Under the pieces are notes generated by a model. It had not been told where the DNA came from, made no database searches, and worked only from the letters and a program-made list of their open reading frames with translations. This document shows, one piece after another, positions 18,975-27,993 of a stretch of DNA of 64,000 nt. Within the stretch, counting starts at the first letter, position 1, and every line of letters starts with the position of its first letter. The position numbers and the translations under genes are program-made. Source of the stretch: Halomonas rhizosphaerae (GTDB lineage: Bacteria; Pseudomonadota; Gammaproteobacteria; Pseudomonadales; Halomonadaceae); assembly GCF_030010555.1 (NCBI RefSeq), contig NZ_JASCQP010000035.1:62001-126000 (forward strand), read 5' to 3'.

Positions 18975-20224
18975 TGGCGGAAGAACGCCAGCCGGTGGGG
19001 CGTCGGCTCCTGCCGCGCCTCGAGGCCCTGTTTGCCGACCCCCCGGGGCCTGACGATGACACCCTGATGGCCCACGTGCTGCTCGAGGATGCCATTCGCG
19101 CGCGGGCCAGCGACATCCACCTCGATCCTTCCCGTGAGCGATGGCGCATTCGCCTGCGCATCGACGGTCGGGTCATCGACGCCCTGGACCTCGAGGTCGG
19201 CGATGGACTCCAACTGGCCAACCAGTTCAAGGTGCTCGCCCGGCTCGACCCCATGCCCTCGCGGGTCGCCAGCGAAGGAAGCTTCAGTTGGCCCCCCGGC
19301 GAAGAGGGTGTGGAAGAGACCTTCCTGCGGGTGACCGCCGTGAACTGTGTCGGCGGGGAGAAGCTGGCCATCCGCTTTCTCGCACCTCCCCGGACCTTCC
19401 ACGATACCCTCTCGCTGGGGATCGGCGAGCAGGGGGCGCGAGGGATTCGTCGCTGGATGGATGCGACCGGTGGCATGCTGCTGGTGGCGGGCCCCACCGG
19501 CGCCGGCAAGACCACTACTCTCTACACCCTGCTGAACCAGCTGCGCCTCACCGACAGTCACGTGGTGACGCTCGAGGATCCGGTGGAGTACGCCATCCCC
19601 GGGATCAACCAGATCCAGGTGGACGCCGAGAACGGGCTCGACTTCGCCACCGGCACCCGCTCCATGCTGCGCCTGGACCCGGACTACGTGCTGATCGGCG
19701 AGATACGTGACCCGGGCTCCGCCGCGGCGGCCGTCAGCGTGGCCGGAAGCGGCAGGTCACTGATGGGGACACTGCACAGTCGCGATGCCGTGGGGGCTGT
19801 CTCCACGTTGCGACATCTCGGGTTGGAAGATGCCGAGATCAGCGCCAGCCTTGGCCTGGTGATCGCTCAGCGTCTGGTGCGCCGGCTCTGCGAGCAGTGT
19901 CGTGAACAGCGGCCAACGCCGTCTCAGGATGTCCAGTGGCTCGAGGCGGTGGGGCTCGAGGTGCCAGAGCATGCGTGGGCGCCGGTGGGCTGTGAGCACT
20001 GTGACGGCCTGGGCTACCGGGAGCGTACCGGGGTATTCGAGATCTGGCAGCCTACCCCCGAGGATCATGCCCTGTTGCTACGCCATGCCGATGACGCCGT
20101 TTTGCGACGCAGCCTGCTGGAACGGGGCGAGACCCTGATGTTTGCCGACGGCCTGGCCAAGGCCGCCGCCGGAATTACCACCCTGCGCGAGGTCTTCCGG
20201 ATGGGCGCCATCCTGCCCGCCTGA
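18974..20224 (+). CDS. Stand-alone GspE/PilB-family secretion ATPase
   Basis: A 416-residue hexameric-type secretion ATPase. It has ASDIHLDPSRERWRIRLRIDG at the start, Walker A GPTGAGKTTTLYTLL, the Asp box VVTLEDPVEY, GEIRDPGSAAAAV as the Walker B region and a His-box GTLHSRDA. A Cys4 zinc motif (CEQC...CEHC) is present as in GspE/PilB. It lacks the N-terminal domain that normally docks to the pilus or type II platform, and no pilin, platform or secretin gene lies nearby. The start overlaps the GIY-YIG stop (TGATG), so the two are coupled in the FNR-controlled operon. Its partner is unknown. Confidence 0.85.
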   Translation: MAEERQPVGRRLLPRLEALFADPPGPDDDTLMAHVLLEDAIRARASDIHLDPSRERWRIRLRIDGRVIDALDLEVGDGLQLANQFKVLARLDPMPSRVASEGSFSWPPGEEGVEETFLRVTAVNCVGGEKLAIRFLAPPRTFHDTLSLGIGEQGARGIRRWMDATGGMLLVAGPTGAGKTTTLYTLLNQLRLTDSHVVTLEDPVEYAIPGINQIQVDAENGLDFATGTRSMLRLDPDYVLIGEIRDPGSAAAAVSVAGSGRSLMGTLHSRDAVGAVSTLRHLGLEDAEISASLGLVIAQRLVRRLCEQCREQRPTPSQDVQWLEAVGLEVPEHAWAPVGCEHCDGLGYRERTGVFEIWQPTPEDHALLLRHADDAVLRRSLLERGETLMFADGLAKAAAGITTLREVFRMGAILPA

Positions 20225-20346
20225 CGAGCCCGGCGGACCTTGTGCATGTTGTTCTCTTCACCCCTCCTGACAGTCGGGAGGCAATGCGGTATAACGGCGG
20301 TCAGTGCAATGCCTTTCATTTCCTGCATGCTCCAGAGGCGTCATCG

Positions 20347-20958
20347 ATGAAGCACCTCTCCCGTCGCCGCTTCGGCCTGCTGGCGCTGAGTTCGCCCCTG
20401 CTGCTGCTGGCGCCTCACGCGTCTGCCAACCTGATGGACAGCCTGCTGTCCCGGGCCATCGTCCCCCGCCATGACAGCGAGTTGTGGGTGCTGGTCGAGG
20501 ACCGCGAGGCGGCGCTTAACGTCTACCGCGGCAATCGGCTTCTCGAGCGCTTCGAGCCTATCTCGCTGGGACGCGGGGGGGCCAGGCCGCAACGCCAGAG
20601 GGGCGACCGGGCCACGCCGCTCGGCGAGTTCCGGGTCAACCGCTTCAACCGCCGCAGCAAGTTCCATATCTTCATCGGACTTGATTACCCCACGCCCACC
20701 CACGCCCGCATGGCGCTGGAGGCCGGGGTATACAGCCAGCAGGACTATGACGACTACTTCTCCTACTACCGTCGACACGGCTACCCTCCCCAGGATACGG
20801 TGCTCGGTGGCTTCATCGGCATCCATGGCGTCGGTGAGGGGGATCCCGACATCCACCAGCGGTTCCACTGGACCGACGGCTGTGTGGCCGTGACCGACCC
20901 GCAGGTCGAGCGTCTGTCGTCATTGATCGACATTGGCACACGCGTCGTGATCCGCTAG
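20347..20958 (+). CDS. L,D-transpeptidase (YkuD-type), exported
   Basis: A 203-residue exported enzyme. The N-terminus has a twin-arginine-like signal (SRRRFGLLALSSPLLLLAPHASA). The YkuD catalytic region reads FIGIHGVGEGD, then WTDGCVAV with nucleophile Cys179. L,D-transpeptidases form 3-3 cross-links in peptidoglycan, link lipoproteins to it, or cleave such links; which of these applies here cannot be told. The ATG at 20347 is preferred over earlier in-frame starts because it puts the signal peptide at the N-terminus. It stands directly upstream of the Lpp-like lipoprotein gene. Confidence 0.85.
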   Translation: MKHLSRRRFGLLALSSPLLLLAPHASANLMDSLLSRAIVPRHDSELWVLVEDREAALNVYRGNRLLERFEPISLGRGGARPQRQRGDRATPLGEFRVNRFNRRSKFHIFIGLDYPTPTHARMALEAGVYSQQDYDDYFSYYRRHGYPPQDTVLGGFIGIHGVGEGDPDIHQRFHWTDGCVAVTDPQVERLSSLIDIGTRVVIR

Positions 20959-21135
20959 GCTTTACATGCGCAAGGGACGTTCTAAGCTATGGACAAGCGC
21001 CGTTGCATATTATAAAACAGCGTTTGACTCCTGTGCTTCGCAGCAGAAGTCGCTGCAAGAAGGCCTGCTTCCGCAGGAAGCCTGATTTTCAGGCAACACC
21101 AACGCAGTACCCAAGGAAGACTCAAGGAGAACACC

Positions 21136-21399
21136 ATGACTCTGAAGACTACCCTGAAGCTGACCGCCGCTGCTGCATCTCTGGCCATCCTGGCCGGTTG
21201 TGCCTCCAACAGCGCCCTGGAAGAAGTCCGTCAGACCGCCGAGTCTGCCCAGGCCGACGCTGCCGAAGCACGTAGCATTGCGACCCAGGCGCAGAACACT
21301 GCTAACCAGGCTCAGCGCGACGCTCAAGCGGCCCTGCAGATGTCCGAGCAGAACCGCGAAGAGATGAACCGCATGTTCGAGCGTTCCATGCAGAAGTGA
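21136..21399 (+). CDS. oprI: Lpp/OprI-type major outer membrane lipoprotein
   Basis: An 87-residue lipoprotein. The signal ends in the lipobox LAGC, giving an N-acylated cysteine at residue 22. The mature part is an alanine-zipper coiled coil (LEEVRQTAESAQADAAEARSI..., heptads of Ala/Leu), ending in a C-terminal lysine (RSMQK) that in this family is linked to peptidoglycan. Codon use is strongly biased, as expected for a very abundant protein. AAGGAGAA precedes the ATG. TATTAT at 21008-21013 is a possible -10 box. A strong hairpin follows. The neighbouring L,D-transpeptidases are natural candidates for the linkage. Confidence 0.93.
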   Translation: MTLKTTLKLTAAAASLAILAGCASNSALEEVRQTAESAQADAAEARSIATQAQNTANQAQRDAQAALQMSEQNREEMNRMFERSMQK

Positions 21400-21440
21400 T
21401 GGTTCTCGACCGCCCGACAGGGCGGTAGCGGAACTTTCAA

Positions 21441-21480
21441 GACAGGGGCCTCGCCGTAACCGGCGAGGCCCCTGTCGTTT
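21441..21480 (+). terminator. Terminator after the Lpp-like gene
   Basis: GACAGGGGCCTCGCCG (21441-21456) pairs perfectly with CGGCGAGGCCCCTGTC (21461-21476) around a TAAC loop, followed by GTTT. The 16-bp stem lies between convergent genes and may serve both strands. Confidence 0.88.
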
Positions 21481-21514
21481 GGTGGGCGCTTGCTGCGCGA
21501 TGAGGCCAGCAGGC

Positions 21515-22555
21515 TTAGCCTTCCTCGGCCTGGCGCTCTCGAGAGCCGCTGTCGGCGGCGATCAGCTCCAGGCGGTCCCAGAGTGTTTCGGGGGCGGGAG
21601 GGACCTCCAGGGCCACGGGCATCCCCCGCGGCACTTCCACGACCTCGCGAAGACGGGCGTAGTTCACCGGGTAGTCGAGCCCGTCGGTCGCCGTGTCCAC
21701 CTGGTCGAGGGCCTCGGTGATGCGCTGGATGGTGGTGCCGTCCTTCTCGTCCAGGTAGGGATAGGCCTGGACGTGCAGGGTGCCGTCGGCCCAGCCGAGC
21801 TTGAGCGTCTCGTTGATCAGCTTGACCTGGGTGCCGATGGGCAGGCGCGGGAAGAGGGCCTCGATGTCCTCGGGCAGCATGCGGATGCAGCCGTGGGTCA
21901 CGCGCATGCCGACGCCCTCGGGGCGGTTGGTGCCATGGATCAGGTAGCCGGGGATGCCCAGGCGCATCTTGCGCGTGCCCATCGGGTTGTCGGGCCCCGG
22001 TGGCACCACGCTGGGGAGTGGGTCGCCGGCCTCCGCATGCTCGCGGCGGATCGACGCCGGCGGGTACCAGGCAGGGTCCTTGACCTTCTCGGTGATGCGC
22101 GTGGTGCCCAGCGGGGTCTTCCAGTCCATGCGCCCGACGGCGATGGGGTAGGTCTCGACGCGCGCCGTCTCGCTCTCCCCGTCCGGCGGGTAGTAGTAGA
22201 GGCGCATCTCCGCCACGTTGACCACCAGACCCTCGCGGGGCCCGTCGGGAAGGATGAAGCGGCCGGGAATCACGACCTCGGTGCCCTCGAAGGGGGCCCA
22301 GATGCTGACCTCCGGGTTGGCGCGCACCATTTCCTCGTAGCCGATGCCATGCTCGTGGCCGATATCGATCAGGGTGTCGCCGCTCTCGGCGACGACGGTA
22401 TAGACCTCGCCGACCAGGTCCCCCTCCTCGGGCAGGGGGTAGTGGCCGCGGGGCCACGCCTCGGTGCTGGCCTGGAGTGGCGTGGTCAGCGCAGCGCAGA
22501 GGCCCAGCGCAGTGGCGAATCGGGCGGCGTGCCCGAACGGGGAAGAGTGCTTCAT
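21515..22555 (-). CDS. L,D-transpeptidase of the ErfK/YbiS/YcfS type with LysM-like domain
   Basis: A 346-residue periplasmic enzyme with an N-terminal signal (residues 1-30). A LysM-like segment (YTVVAESGDTLIDIGHEHGIGYEEMVRANP) is followed by the YkuD domain with the family signature HGTNRPEGVGMRVTHGCIRM, nucleophile Cys223. This architecture matches E. coli ErfK/YbiS/YcfS, which attach the Braun lipoprotein to peptidoglycan. It is convergent with the Lpp-like gene, which strengthens that role. ATG 22555 gives a proper signal peptide. An in-frame GTG at 22741 overlapping the mfd stop is unlikely to be used. It lies downstream of mfd on the same strand. Confidence 0.88.
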   Translation of the reverse strand: MKHSSPFGHAARFATALGLCAALTTPLQASTEAWPRGHYPLPEEGDLVGEVYTVVAESGDTLIDIGHEHGIGYEEMVRANPEVSIWAPFEGTEVVIPGRFILPDGPREGLVVNVAEMRLYYYPPDGESETARVETYPIAVGRMDWKTPLGTTRITEKVKDPAWYPPASIRREHAEAGDPLPSVVPPGPDNPMGTRKMRLGIPGYLIHGTNRPEGVGMRVTHGCIRMLPEDIEALFPRLPIGTQVKLINETLKLGWADGTLHVQAYPYLDEKDGTTIQRITEALDQVDTATDGLDYPVNYARLREVVEVPRGMPVALEVPPAPETLWDRLELIAADSGSRERQAEEG

Positions 22556-22737
22556 CGACTTGATATTCTCATGGTTGCCGTTGGTCAGGGGCTGCGATGG
22601 GCCCATCCTGGGCGTCTTGACCCTAAGTATCGCCCGGACGGGCGGTAATCCGCCAGCCGGGCGAGGCGCAAGGTCCGAGGTGTAAAGAGGCAAGGAAGAG
22701 GTGATCTGCTCGCCTCGGCCCTCGGTCCTGATGCCCG

Positions 22738-25700
22738 TCACGCCGCCTCGGCCTTTCGGTTGAGCGTGTCGAGGAGCTGTTCCGTCGCCTGGAAGCGGGC
22801 CTCCGCCTTCTCCATCGCCGCCTCGAAGCGCAGCGTGTCGGCACCGTCCAGGCGATAGCGGTCCGGCGCCCGCTGGATCAGCTCCACCAGCACCAGGGGG
22901 TCGACGGGGGTCTGGCTGCCGAAGATCACCCGGCCCTTCTCGGGGCCGGCCTCCAGGCGGGTGATGCCCAGGCGCTCGGCACGCTGGCGCAGCCGGGTCT
23001 GGCGCAACAGGGTCTTGACCGGGTCCGGCAGCAGGCCGAAGCGGTCGATCATCTCCACCCTGAGCTCATCGAGCTCGGCCTCGTCGGCGGCGCTGGCGAT
23101 GCGCTTGTACATCACCAGGCGCTGCTGGACGTCGTGGAGGTAGTCGTCGGGGATCAAAGCCGGCAGGTTGAGGCTGACCTCGACGCCTTGGTCCAGCGGG
23201 GCTTCGATATTCGGCGTTCGGCCCTCGCGGATCGCCGTCACGGCGCGGTCGAGCATCTGCATGTAGAGGCCGTAACCGATGGCCTCCATCTGGCCGCTCT
23301 GCTCCTCGCCAAGCAGCTCGCCCGCGCCGCGGATCTCCATGTCGTGGCTGGCCAGGGTGAAGCCGGCGCCCAGGTCCTCGGCGCCGGCGATGGCCTCCAG
23401 GCGCTTGACGGCATCCTTGCTCATCACTCGGGGCGGCGGGGCGAGCAGATAGGCGTAGGCCTGGTGGTGGCTGCGCCCGACGCGGCCGCGCAGCTGGTGG
23501 AGCTGGGCGAGGCCGAACTTGTCGGCGCGCTCGATGACGATGGTGTTGGCGCTGGGTACATCGATGCCGGTCTCGATGATGGTCGAGCAGACCAGCACGT
23601 TGAAGCGCTTGTGGTAGAAGTCGGACATCACCCGCTCCAGCGAGCGCTCCGGCAACTGGCCGTGGGCGACGCCGACCCGGGCATCGGGCACCAGCTCGCG
23701 CACCTTCTCGGCGGCGGTCTCGATGGTCTTGACCTCGTTGTGGAGGAAGTAGACCTGGCCGCCGCGCAGGATTTCGCGAAGGATCGCCTCCTTGATCACC
23801 GCCTCGTCACGCTGCTGGACGAAGGTCTTCACCGACAGGCGCCGGGCCGGTGGGGTGGCGATGATCGACAGGTCGCGAATCCCGCTCATGGCCATGTTCA
23901 GCGTGCGCGGGATCGGGGTGGCGGTCATGGTCAGGATGTCCACCTCGGCCCGCAGGCTCTTGAGACGCTCCTTCTGGGCCACCCCGAAGCGATGCTCCTC
24001 GTCGATGATCAGCAGCCCCATATGGGGAAGCTTGGTGCTCTTCGACAGCAGCTTGTGGGTGCCGATGACGATGTCCGCCTGGCCCGCTTCGATACGCTTG
24101 AGGGACGCGGCCTGCCCCTTGCCCGCGGTAAAGCGCGAGATCAACTCGATGTTCACGGCGGTGTCGGCGAAGCGGTCGCGGAAGTTCTCGTAGTGCTGTC
24201 GGGCGAGCAGGGTGGTGGGCACCAGCACCACCACCTGGCGGCCAGAGTGGACGGCCAGGAAGGCCGCCCGCATGGCGACTTCCGTCTTGCCAAAGCCGAC
24301 GTCGCCGCAGACGACCCGGTCCATGGGGCGCGGCGCGGTCATGTCACCGATCACGGCCTGGATGGCCGCGCGCTGGTCGGGGGTCTCCTCGAACGGGAAA
24401 CTGGCCGCGAAGCGGGCGTACTCCGCGTCGGGCGGTGCGCAGGCGAAGCCCTCCCGGGCCTCGCGACGGGCGTAGATATCGAGCAGCTCGGCGGCGGTGT
24501 CGCGGATCTTCTCGGCGGCGCGCCGTCTTGCCTTCTCCCACTGGTCGGAGCCCAGCCGATGCAGCGGCGCCAACTCGTCGTCGGCGCCGGCGTAGCGCGA
24601 TATCAGGTGCAGGCTGTCCACCGGCACATAGAGGCGCGCCCCATCGGCATACTCCAGGGTCACGAACTCGGCGGCCTGCCCGCCGGCCTCGATCGTCTCG
24701 AGCCCCTTGTAACGGCCCACGCCATGGGCCTGGTGGACCACTGGCGCGCCGGGCCGCAGCTCCGAGAGGTGGCGGATCGCCATCTCGTTGTCATCGGTGG
24801 CCCGCTCGCGGCGGCGGCTCTGGCGGACCACCTCGCCGAACAGCTCGGTCTCGCTGATCACGGCCAGGTCCGGATCGGTCAGCCACAGGCCGGCATCGAT
24901 CTCGCCCTCGGTGATCGCCAGGCGTGCGTCGCAGGCCAGGAAGGCGGGAAAGTCCTCGACGTGACGCAGCGCGAGACGGAGTGGCCCCAGAGTCTCCTCC
25001 AGGGCCTCGCGGCGGCCTCGCGACTCGGCGACGAACAGCACCCGGGTGGTCGGGTGGTCGGCGAGGAAGCCCTCCAGTTCGGCCAGCGGCTGCTTCGCCC
25101 GGGCATTCACCGTCACCGTCGGCGGGGTCCGCGTGGCAGGCGCCAGGGCATGCCGGTGGTCGGCCTCGCCGGTCAGGGCCACCCGGGGGTGGCGCTTGAT
25201 GGCGCCGAATGCCTCGGGTACGGGCACGAAGGCGCGGTGGGGCGGCAGCAGCGGGCGTGTGGGGTCGACCCCGAGGTTCTCGAAGCGGCTCTCGATGGCC
25301 GCCCAGTGATGTTCTGCGGCCTCGAACACCCCGGGCAGCATGGCCACTCGCGTGCCCTCGGCCAGGTGCTCGAAGAGCGTGGCGGTCTCCTCGAAGAACA
25401 GCGGCAGGTACTGCTCGAGCCCGGGGGAGGGGATGCCCTTGAGGGCATCCACATAGAGCGGGCACTGGCGTGGGTCGACGTCGAACAGCGTCTCGAAGCC
25501 CTCGCGGAAGCAGGCGATGGCGCTGCGTGACAGCGAGTATTCGTGGGCGGGCAGCAGCTCCACCCGCTCGATCCTGTCGCGGCTGCGCTGGGTGTCCGGA
25601 TCGAAGTGGCGCAGGGTATCGATCTCGTCGTCGAACAGGTCGATGCGCAGCGGCGCCTCGGCGCCCATGGGAAAGAGGTCGATCAGGGCCCCGCGCAGGG

Positions 25701-26187
25701 CGTACTCGCCGGGCTCATAGACAGTCTCCACGGCCCGGTAGCCGGCCCGGGACAGGGCGTCGCGGAATCCCTCGCGGTCCAGGGTCTGGCCGGTTTCCAG
25801 CGTCATCACACGCCCGGCGATGTACTCCACCGGCGGTAAGCGTTGCATCAGCGTATTCATGGCCGCCAGCACGATGCCGTGCTCGCCGTCCTGCAGGCGG
25901 CGCAGGGTGCGCAGCCGCTCCGAGACGATATCCTGGTGTGGCGAGAAGCTGTCGTAGGGCAGCGTCTCCCAGTCGGGGAAGGGCAGCACCGGCAGGTGGC
26001 CATAGAAGCCCAGGTCACTCTCCAGGCGCTGCGCCGTGGCGGTATCCGGGGTGATCACCAGCAACGGGGCATCCTCGGCCAGGTGGGCCAGGGCCAGGGC
26101 GGTGGCGCTGCCCGGCGGCGTCTGCCAGTAGAGAATGTCGCGCAGCCCCTGGGGGCGAGGCGGGTCAAGCGGCGAGAAGTTCGGCAT
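22738..26187 (-). CDS. mfd: Transcription-repair coupling factor Mfd
   Basis: A 1149-residue protein (E. coli Mfd 1148). Mfd displaces stalled RNA polymerase and recruits UvrA. In order: UvrB-homology modules, the RNA-polymerase-interacting domain (VVHQAHGVGRYKGLE), then superfamily 2 helicase domains with Walker A VCGDVGFGKTEVAMRAAF, DEEH box LLIIDEEHRFG and TATPIPRTL. The TRG motif region follows (RGRVGRS) with a C-terminal D7 domain. ATG 26187 fits the E. coli N-terminus; 17 further residues upstream would lack support. It is divergent from gap with about 200 bases between. Confidence 0.97.
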   Translation of the reverse strand: MPNFSPLDPPRPQGLRDILYWQTPPGSATALALAHLAEDAPLLVITPDTATAQRLESDLGFYGHLPVLPFPDWETLPYDSFSPHQDIVSERLRTLRRLQDGEHGIVLAAMNTLMQRLPPVEYIAGRVMTLETGQTLDREGFRDALSRAGYRAVETVYEPGEYALRGALIDLFPMGAEAPLRIDLFDDEIDTLRHFDPDTQRSRDRIERVELLPAHEYSLSRSAIACFREGFETLFDVDPRQCPLYVDALKGIPSPGLEQYLPLFFEETATLFEHLAEGTRVAMLPGVFEAAEHHWAAIESRFENLGVDPTRPLLPPHRAFVPVPEAFGAIKRHPRVALTGEADHRHALAPATRTPPTVTVNARAKQPLAELEGFLADHPTTRVLFVAESRGRREALEETLGPLRLALRHVEDFPAFLACDARLAITEGEIDAGLWLTDPDLAVISETELFGEVVRQSRRRERATDDNEMAIRHLSELRPGAPVVHQAHGVGRYKGLETIEAGGQAAEFVTLEYADGARLYVPVDSLHLISRYAGADDELAPLHRLGSDQWEKARRRAAEKIRDTAAELLDIYARREAREGFACAPPDAEYARFAASFPFEETPDQRAAIQAVIGDMTAPRPMDRVVCGDVGFGKTEVAMRAAFLAVHSGRQVVVLVPTTLLARQHYENFRDRFADTAVNIELISRFTAGKGQAASLKRIEAGQADIVIGTHKLLSKSTKLPHMGLLIIDEEHRFGVAQKERLKSLRAEVDILTMTATPIPRTLNMAMSGIRDLSIIATPPARRLSVKTFVQQRDEAVIKEAILREILRGGQVYFLHNEVKTIETAAEKVRELVPDARVGVAHGQLPERSLERVMSDFYHKRFNVLVCSTIIETGIDVPSANTIVIERADKFGLAQLHQLRGRVGRSHHQAYAYLLAPPPRVMSKDAVKRLEAIAGAEDLGAGFTLASHDMEIRGAGELLGEEQSGQMEAIGYGLYMQMLDRAVTAIREGRTPNIEAPLDQGVEVSLNLPALIPDDYLHDVQQRLVMYKRIASAADEAELDELRVEMIDRFGLLPDPVKTLLRQTRLRQRAERLGITRLEAGPEKGRVIFGSQTPVDPLVLVELIQRAPDRYRLDGADTLRFEAAMEKAEARFQATEQLLDTLNRKAEAA

Positions 26188-26316
26188 GCTATCGGTTACC
26201 CAACCGTGGTCGTGAGCGGCGTGCAGAGGTGGGGGCATGATACCAGCCTCACGCCCGGCCTGTAGTCAGCAGGGGATTTCTGTAAAACGCCTACAGCGGG
26301 TGCGACCATCCTGCGA

Positions 26317-26345
26317 TTGCCCCGACAGGTGCCGCCCCGGATAAT
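26317..26345 (+). promoter_or_regulatory. Predicted sigma70 promoter of gap
   Basis: TTGCCC (26317-26322) and GATAAT (26340-26345) are separated by 17 bases, matching the -35 and -10 consensus at four and five of six positions. The gap start codon is 46 bases downstream of the -10 box. Confidence 0.55.
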
Positions 26346-26391
26346 GCACCGGTATCTTTACCCCACTGTTCTCACCAAGGAGAGGTTACTC

Positions 26392-27852
26392 GTGAGTCAG
26401 CAATCCCTCGATACCGTCTTCCAGGAATGGCACGACAACCAGGCGATCGCCGAGCAGATGATCCCGATGATCGGCAGCCTCTACCGCCACAACAACGTGG
26501 TGGTGACCATGTTCGGGCGGTCGCTGTTCAACCGCAGCGTGATCCGCATCCTCAAGGATCACCGCTATGTGCGCAAGATCGAGGGGACCGAGCTCTCCGT
26601 GCAGGACACCTTCCCGCTGGTCAAGGCATTGACCGAGCTCAACCTGGGGCCGGCCCATGTCGACGTGGGCAAGCTCGGCGTGGCCTACAAGGCGCACGGC
26701 GGCGACCCGGTGGCCTTCCTGCGTGACGAGCTGGCCGAGATCGTCGATGGCCACGATCCCGCCGGCAACAACGGGCAGCCCAAGGACGTCGTGCTCTACG
26801 GTTTCGGCCGCATCGGGCGGATACTGGCGCGCGTGCTGGTCGAGAAGGCCGGTGGCGGCAATCTGCTTCGCCTGCGTGCCATCGTGGTGCGCGGCCGCGG
26901 TGACATCGCCAAGGACCTGGAGAAGCGGGCCAGCCTGCTGCGCCGCGATTCGGTGCATGGCCCCTTCAACGGCACCATCAGCGTGGATGCCGAGGCGCGC
27001 ACCATCACCGCCAACGGCAATGTCATCCGGGTGATCTACGCCGATTCGCCCGCCGAGATCGACTATACCGAGTACGGCATCGACAACGCCGTGGTGGTCG
27101 ACAACACCGGCATCTGGCGCGACGAGGCGGGCCTTGGCCAGCATATCCAGTGCAAGGGCGTGGCCAAGGCGATCCTGACCGCCCCGGGCAAGGGCGACGT
27201 CGCCAACATCGTATATGGCATCAATCACCAGGATATCGGTGAGGAGGATCGCATCCTCTCCGCGGCCTCGTGCACCACCAACGCCATCGTGCCGGTGCTC
27301 AAGGTGCTCAACGACGAGTTCGGCGTCGAGCACGGCCACGTGGAGACCGTGCACTCCTACACCAACGACCAGAACCTGATCGACAACTACCACAAGGGCG
27401 ATCGTCGCGGCCGCAGCGCTCCGCTCAACATGGTGCTGACCGAGACCGGCGCCGCCAAGGCGGTGGCCAAGGCCCTGCCCGAGTTTGCCGGCAAGCTGAC
27501 CGGCAATGCCATCCGGGTGCCGACGCCCAACGTTTCCATGGCGATCCTCAACCTGCGCCTGGAGAGGGAGACAGACGCCGAGGCGCTCAACGACTTCCTG
27601 CGCCGGATGTCGCTCGACTCGCCCTACCAGAAGCAGATCGACTTCGTCGACTCACCCGAGGTGGTCTCCACCGACTTCGTCGGCAACCGCCACGCCGGCA
27701 TCGTCGACGCCAAGGCGACCATCGCCAACGGCAAGAATGCCGTGGTCTACGTCTGGTACGACAACGAGTTCGGCTACAGCTGCCAGGTGATCCGCATCCT
27801 GCAGCACGTCTCCAACGTGCACTTCCTCAAGCTGCCGCGCGCCAGGGCCTGA
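26392..27852 (+). CDS. gap: Glyceraldehyde-3-phosphate dehydrogenase, long form
   Basis: A 486-residue NAD(P)-dependent glyceraldehyde-3-phosphate dehydrogenase. The Rossmann motif YGFGRIGRIL and the active-site Cys294 (SAASCTTNAIVPVL) are clear, as is the phosphate site RRGRSAPLNMV and the C-terminal WYDNEFGYS. An extra ~125 residues precede the Rossmann fold, as in the long Gap of pseudomonads beside mfd. The GTG at 26392 has AGGAGAGG close upstream; a frame from 26317 is longer but unsupported. The long isoform is often linked to gluconeogenic flux, which is inference here. A terminator follows. Confidence 0.95.
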   Translation: MSQQSLDTVFQEWHDNQAIAEQMIPMIGSLYRHNNVVVTMFGRSLFNRSVIRILKDHRYVRKIEGTELSVQDTFPLVKALTELNLGPAHVDVGKLGVAYKAHGGDPVAFLRDELAEIVDGHDPAGNNGQPKDVVLYGFGRIGRILARVLVEKAGGGNLLRLRAIVVRGRGDIAKDLEKRASLLRRDSVHGPFNGTISVDAEARTITANGNVIRVIYADSPAEIDYTEYGIDNAVVVDNTGIWRDEAGLGQHIQCKGVAKAILTAPGKGDVANIVYGINHQDIGEEDRILSAASCTTNAIVPVLKVLNDEFGVEHGHVETVHSYTNDQNLIDNYHKGDRRGRSAPLNMVLTETGAAKAVAKALPEFAGKLTGNAIRVPTPNVSMAILNLRLERETDAEALNDFLRRMSLDSPYQKQIDFVDSPEVVSTDFVGNRHAGIVDAKATIANGKNAVVYVWYDNEFGYSCQVIRILQHVSNVHFLKLPRARA

Positions 27853-27860
27853 AGGGCAGC

Positions 27861-27890
27861 GCCAAGCGGCCAAGCGCCGAGCCGCCAAGC
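27861..27890 (+). repeat. GCCAAGC heptamer array after gap
   Basis: Three near-perfect GCCAAGC units and one degenerate unit lie just after the gap stop codon. Their reverse complement (GCTTGGC) is repeated at 27994-28049, so the two arrays can pair around the gap terminator. A similar array follows leuB at 49274-49312. Confidence 0.75.
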
Positions 27891-27928
27891 TGACCCGTGA
27901 CGGGCGGGTGGCGTTGAAGAGATAGATC

Positions 27929-27970
27929 AGGAACCCCCACGGAGCGACTCCGATGGGGGTTCTTGCTTTT
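27929..27970 (+). terminator. Rho-independent terminator after gap
   Basis: GAACCCCCA (27931-27939) pairs with TGGGGGTTC (27954-27962), and the enclosed CGGAG/CTCCG extends the stem around a CGA loop. TTGCTTTT follows. It closes the gap transcript and lies in the 403-base gene-free stretch before nqrA. Confidence 0.88.
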
Positions 27971-27993
27971 GCTGATGTAGGCGGCACAACCTC

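Noticed and set aside
20961..20988. TTTACA and TAAGCT as promoter of the Lpp-like gene
   Set aside because: The -10 match is only three of six. TATTAT at 21008 is a better -10 but lacks a -35, so no promoter is asserted.
22556..22741. Extended N-terminus of the ErfK-type transpeptidase from GTG overlapping the mfd stop
   Set aside because: It would bury the signal peptide 62 residues inside the protein. ATG 22555 gives a normal exported enzyme.
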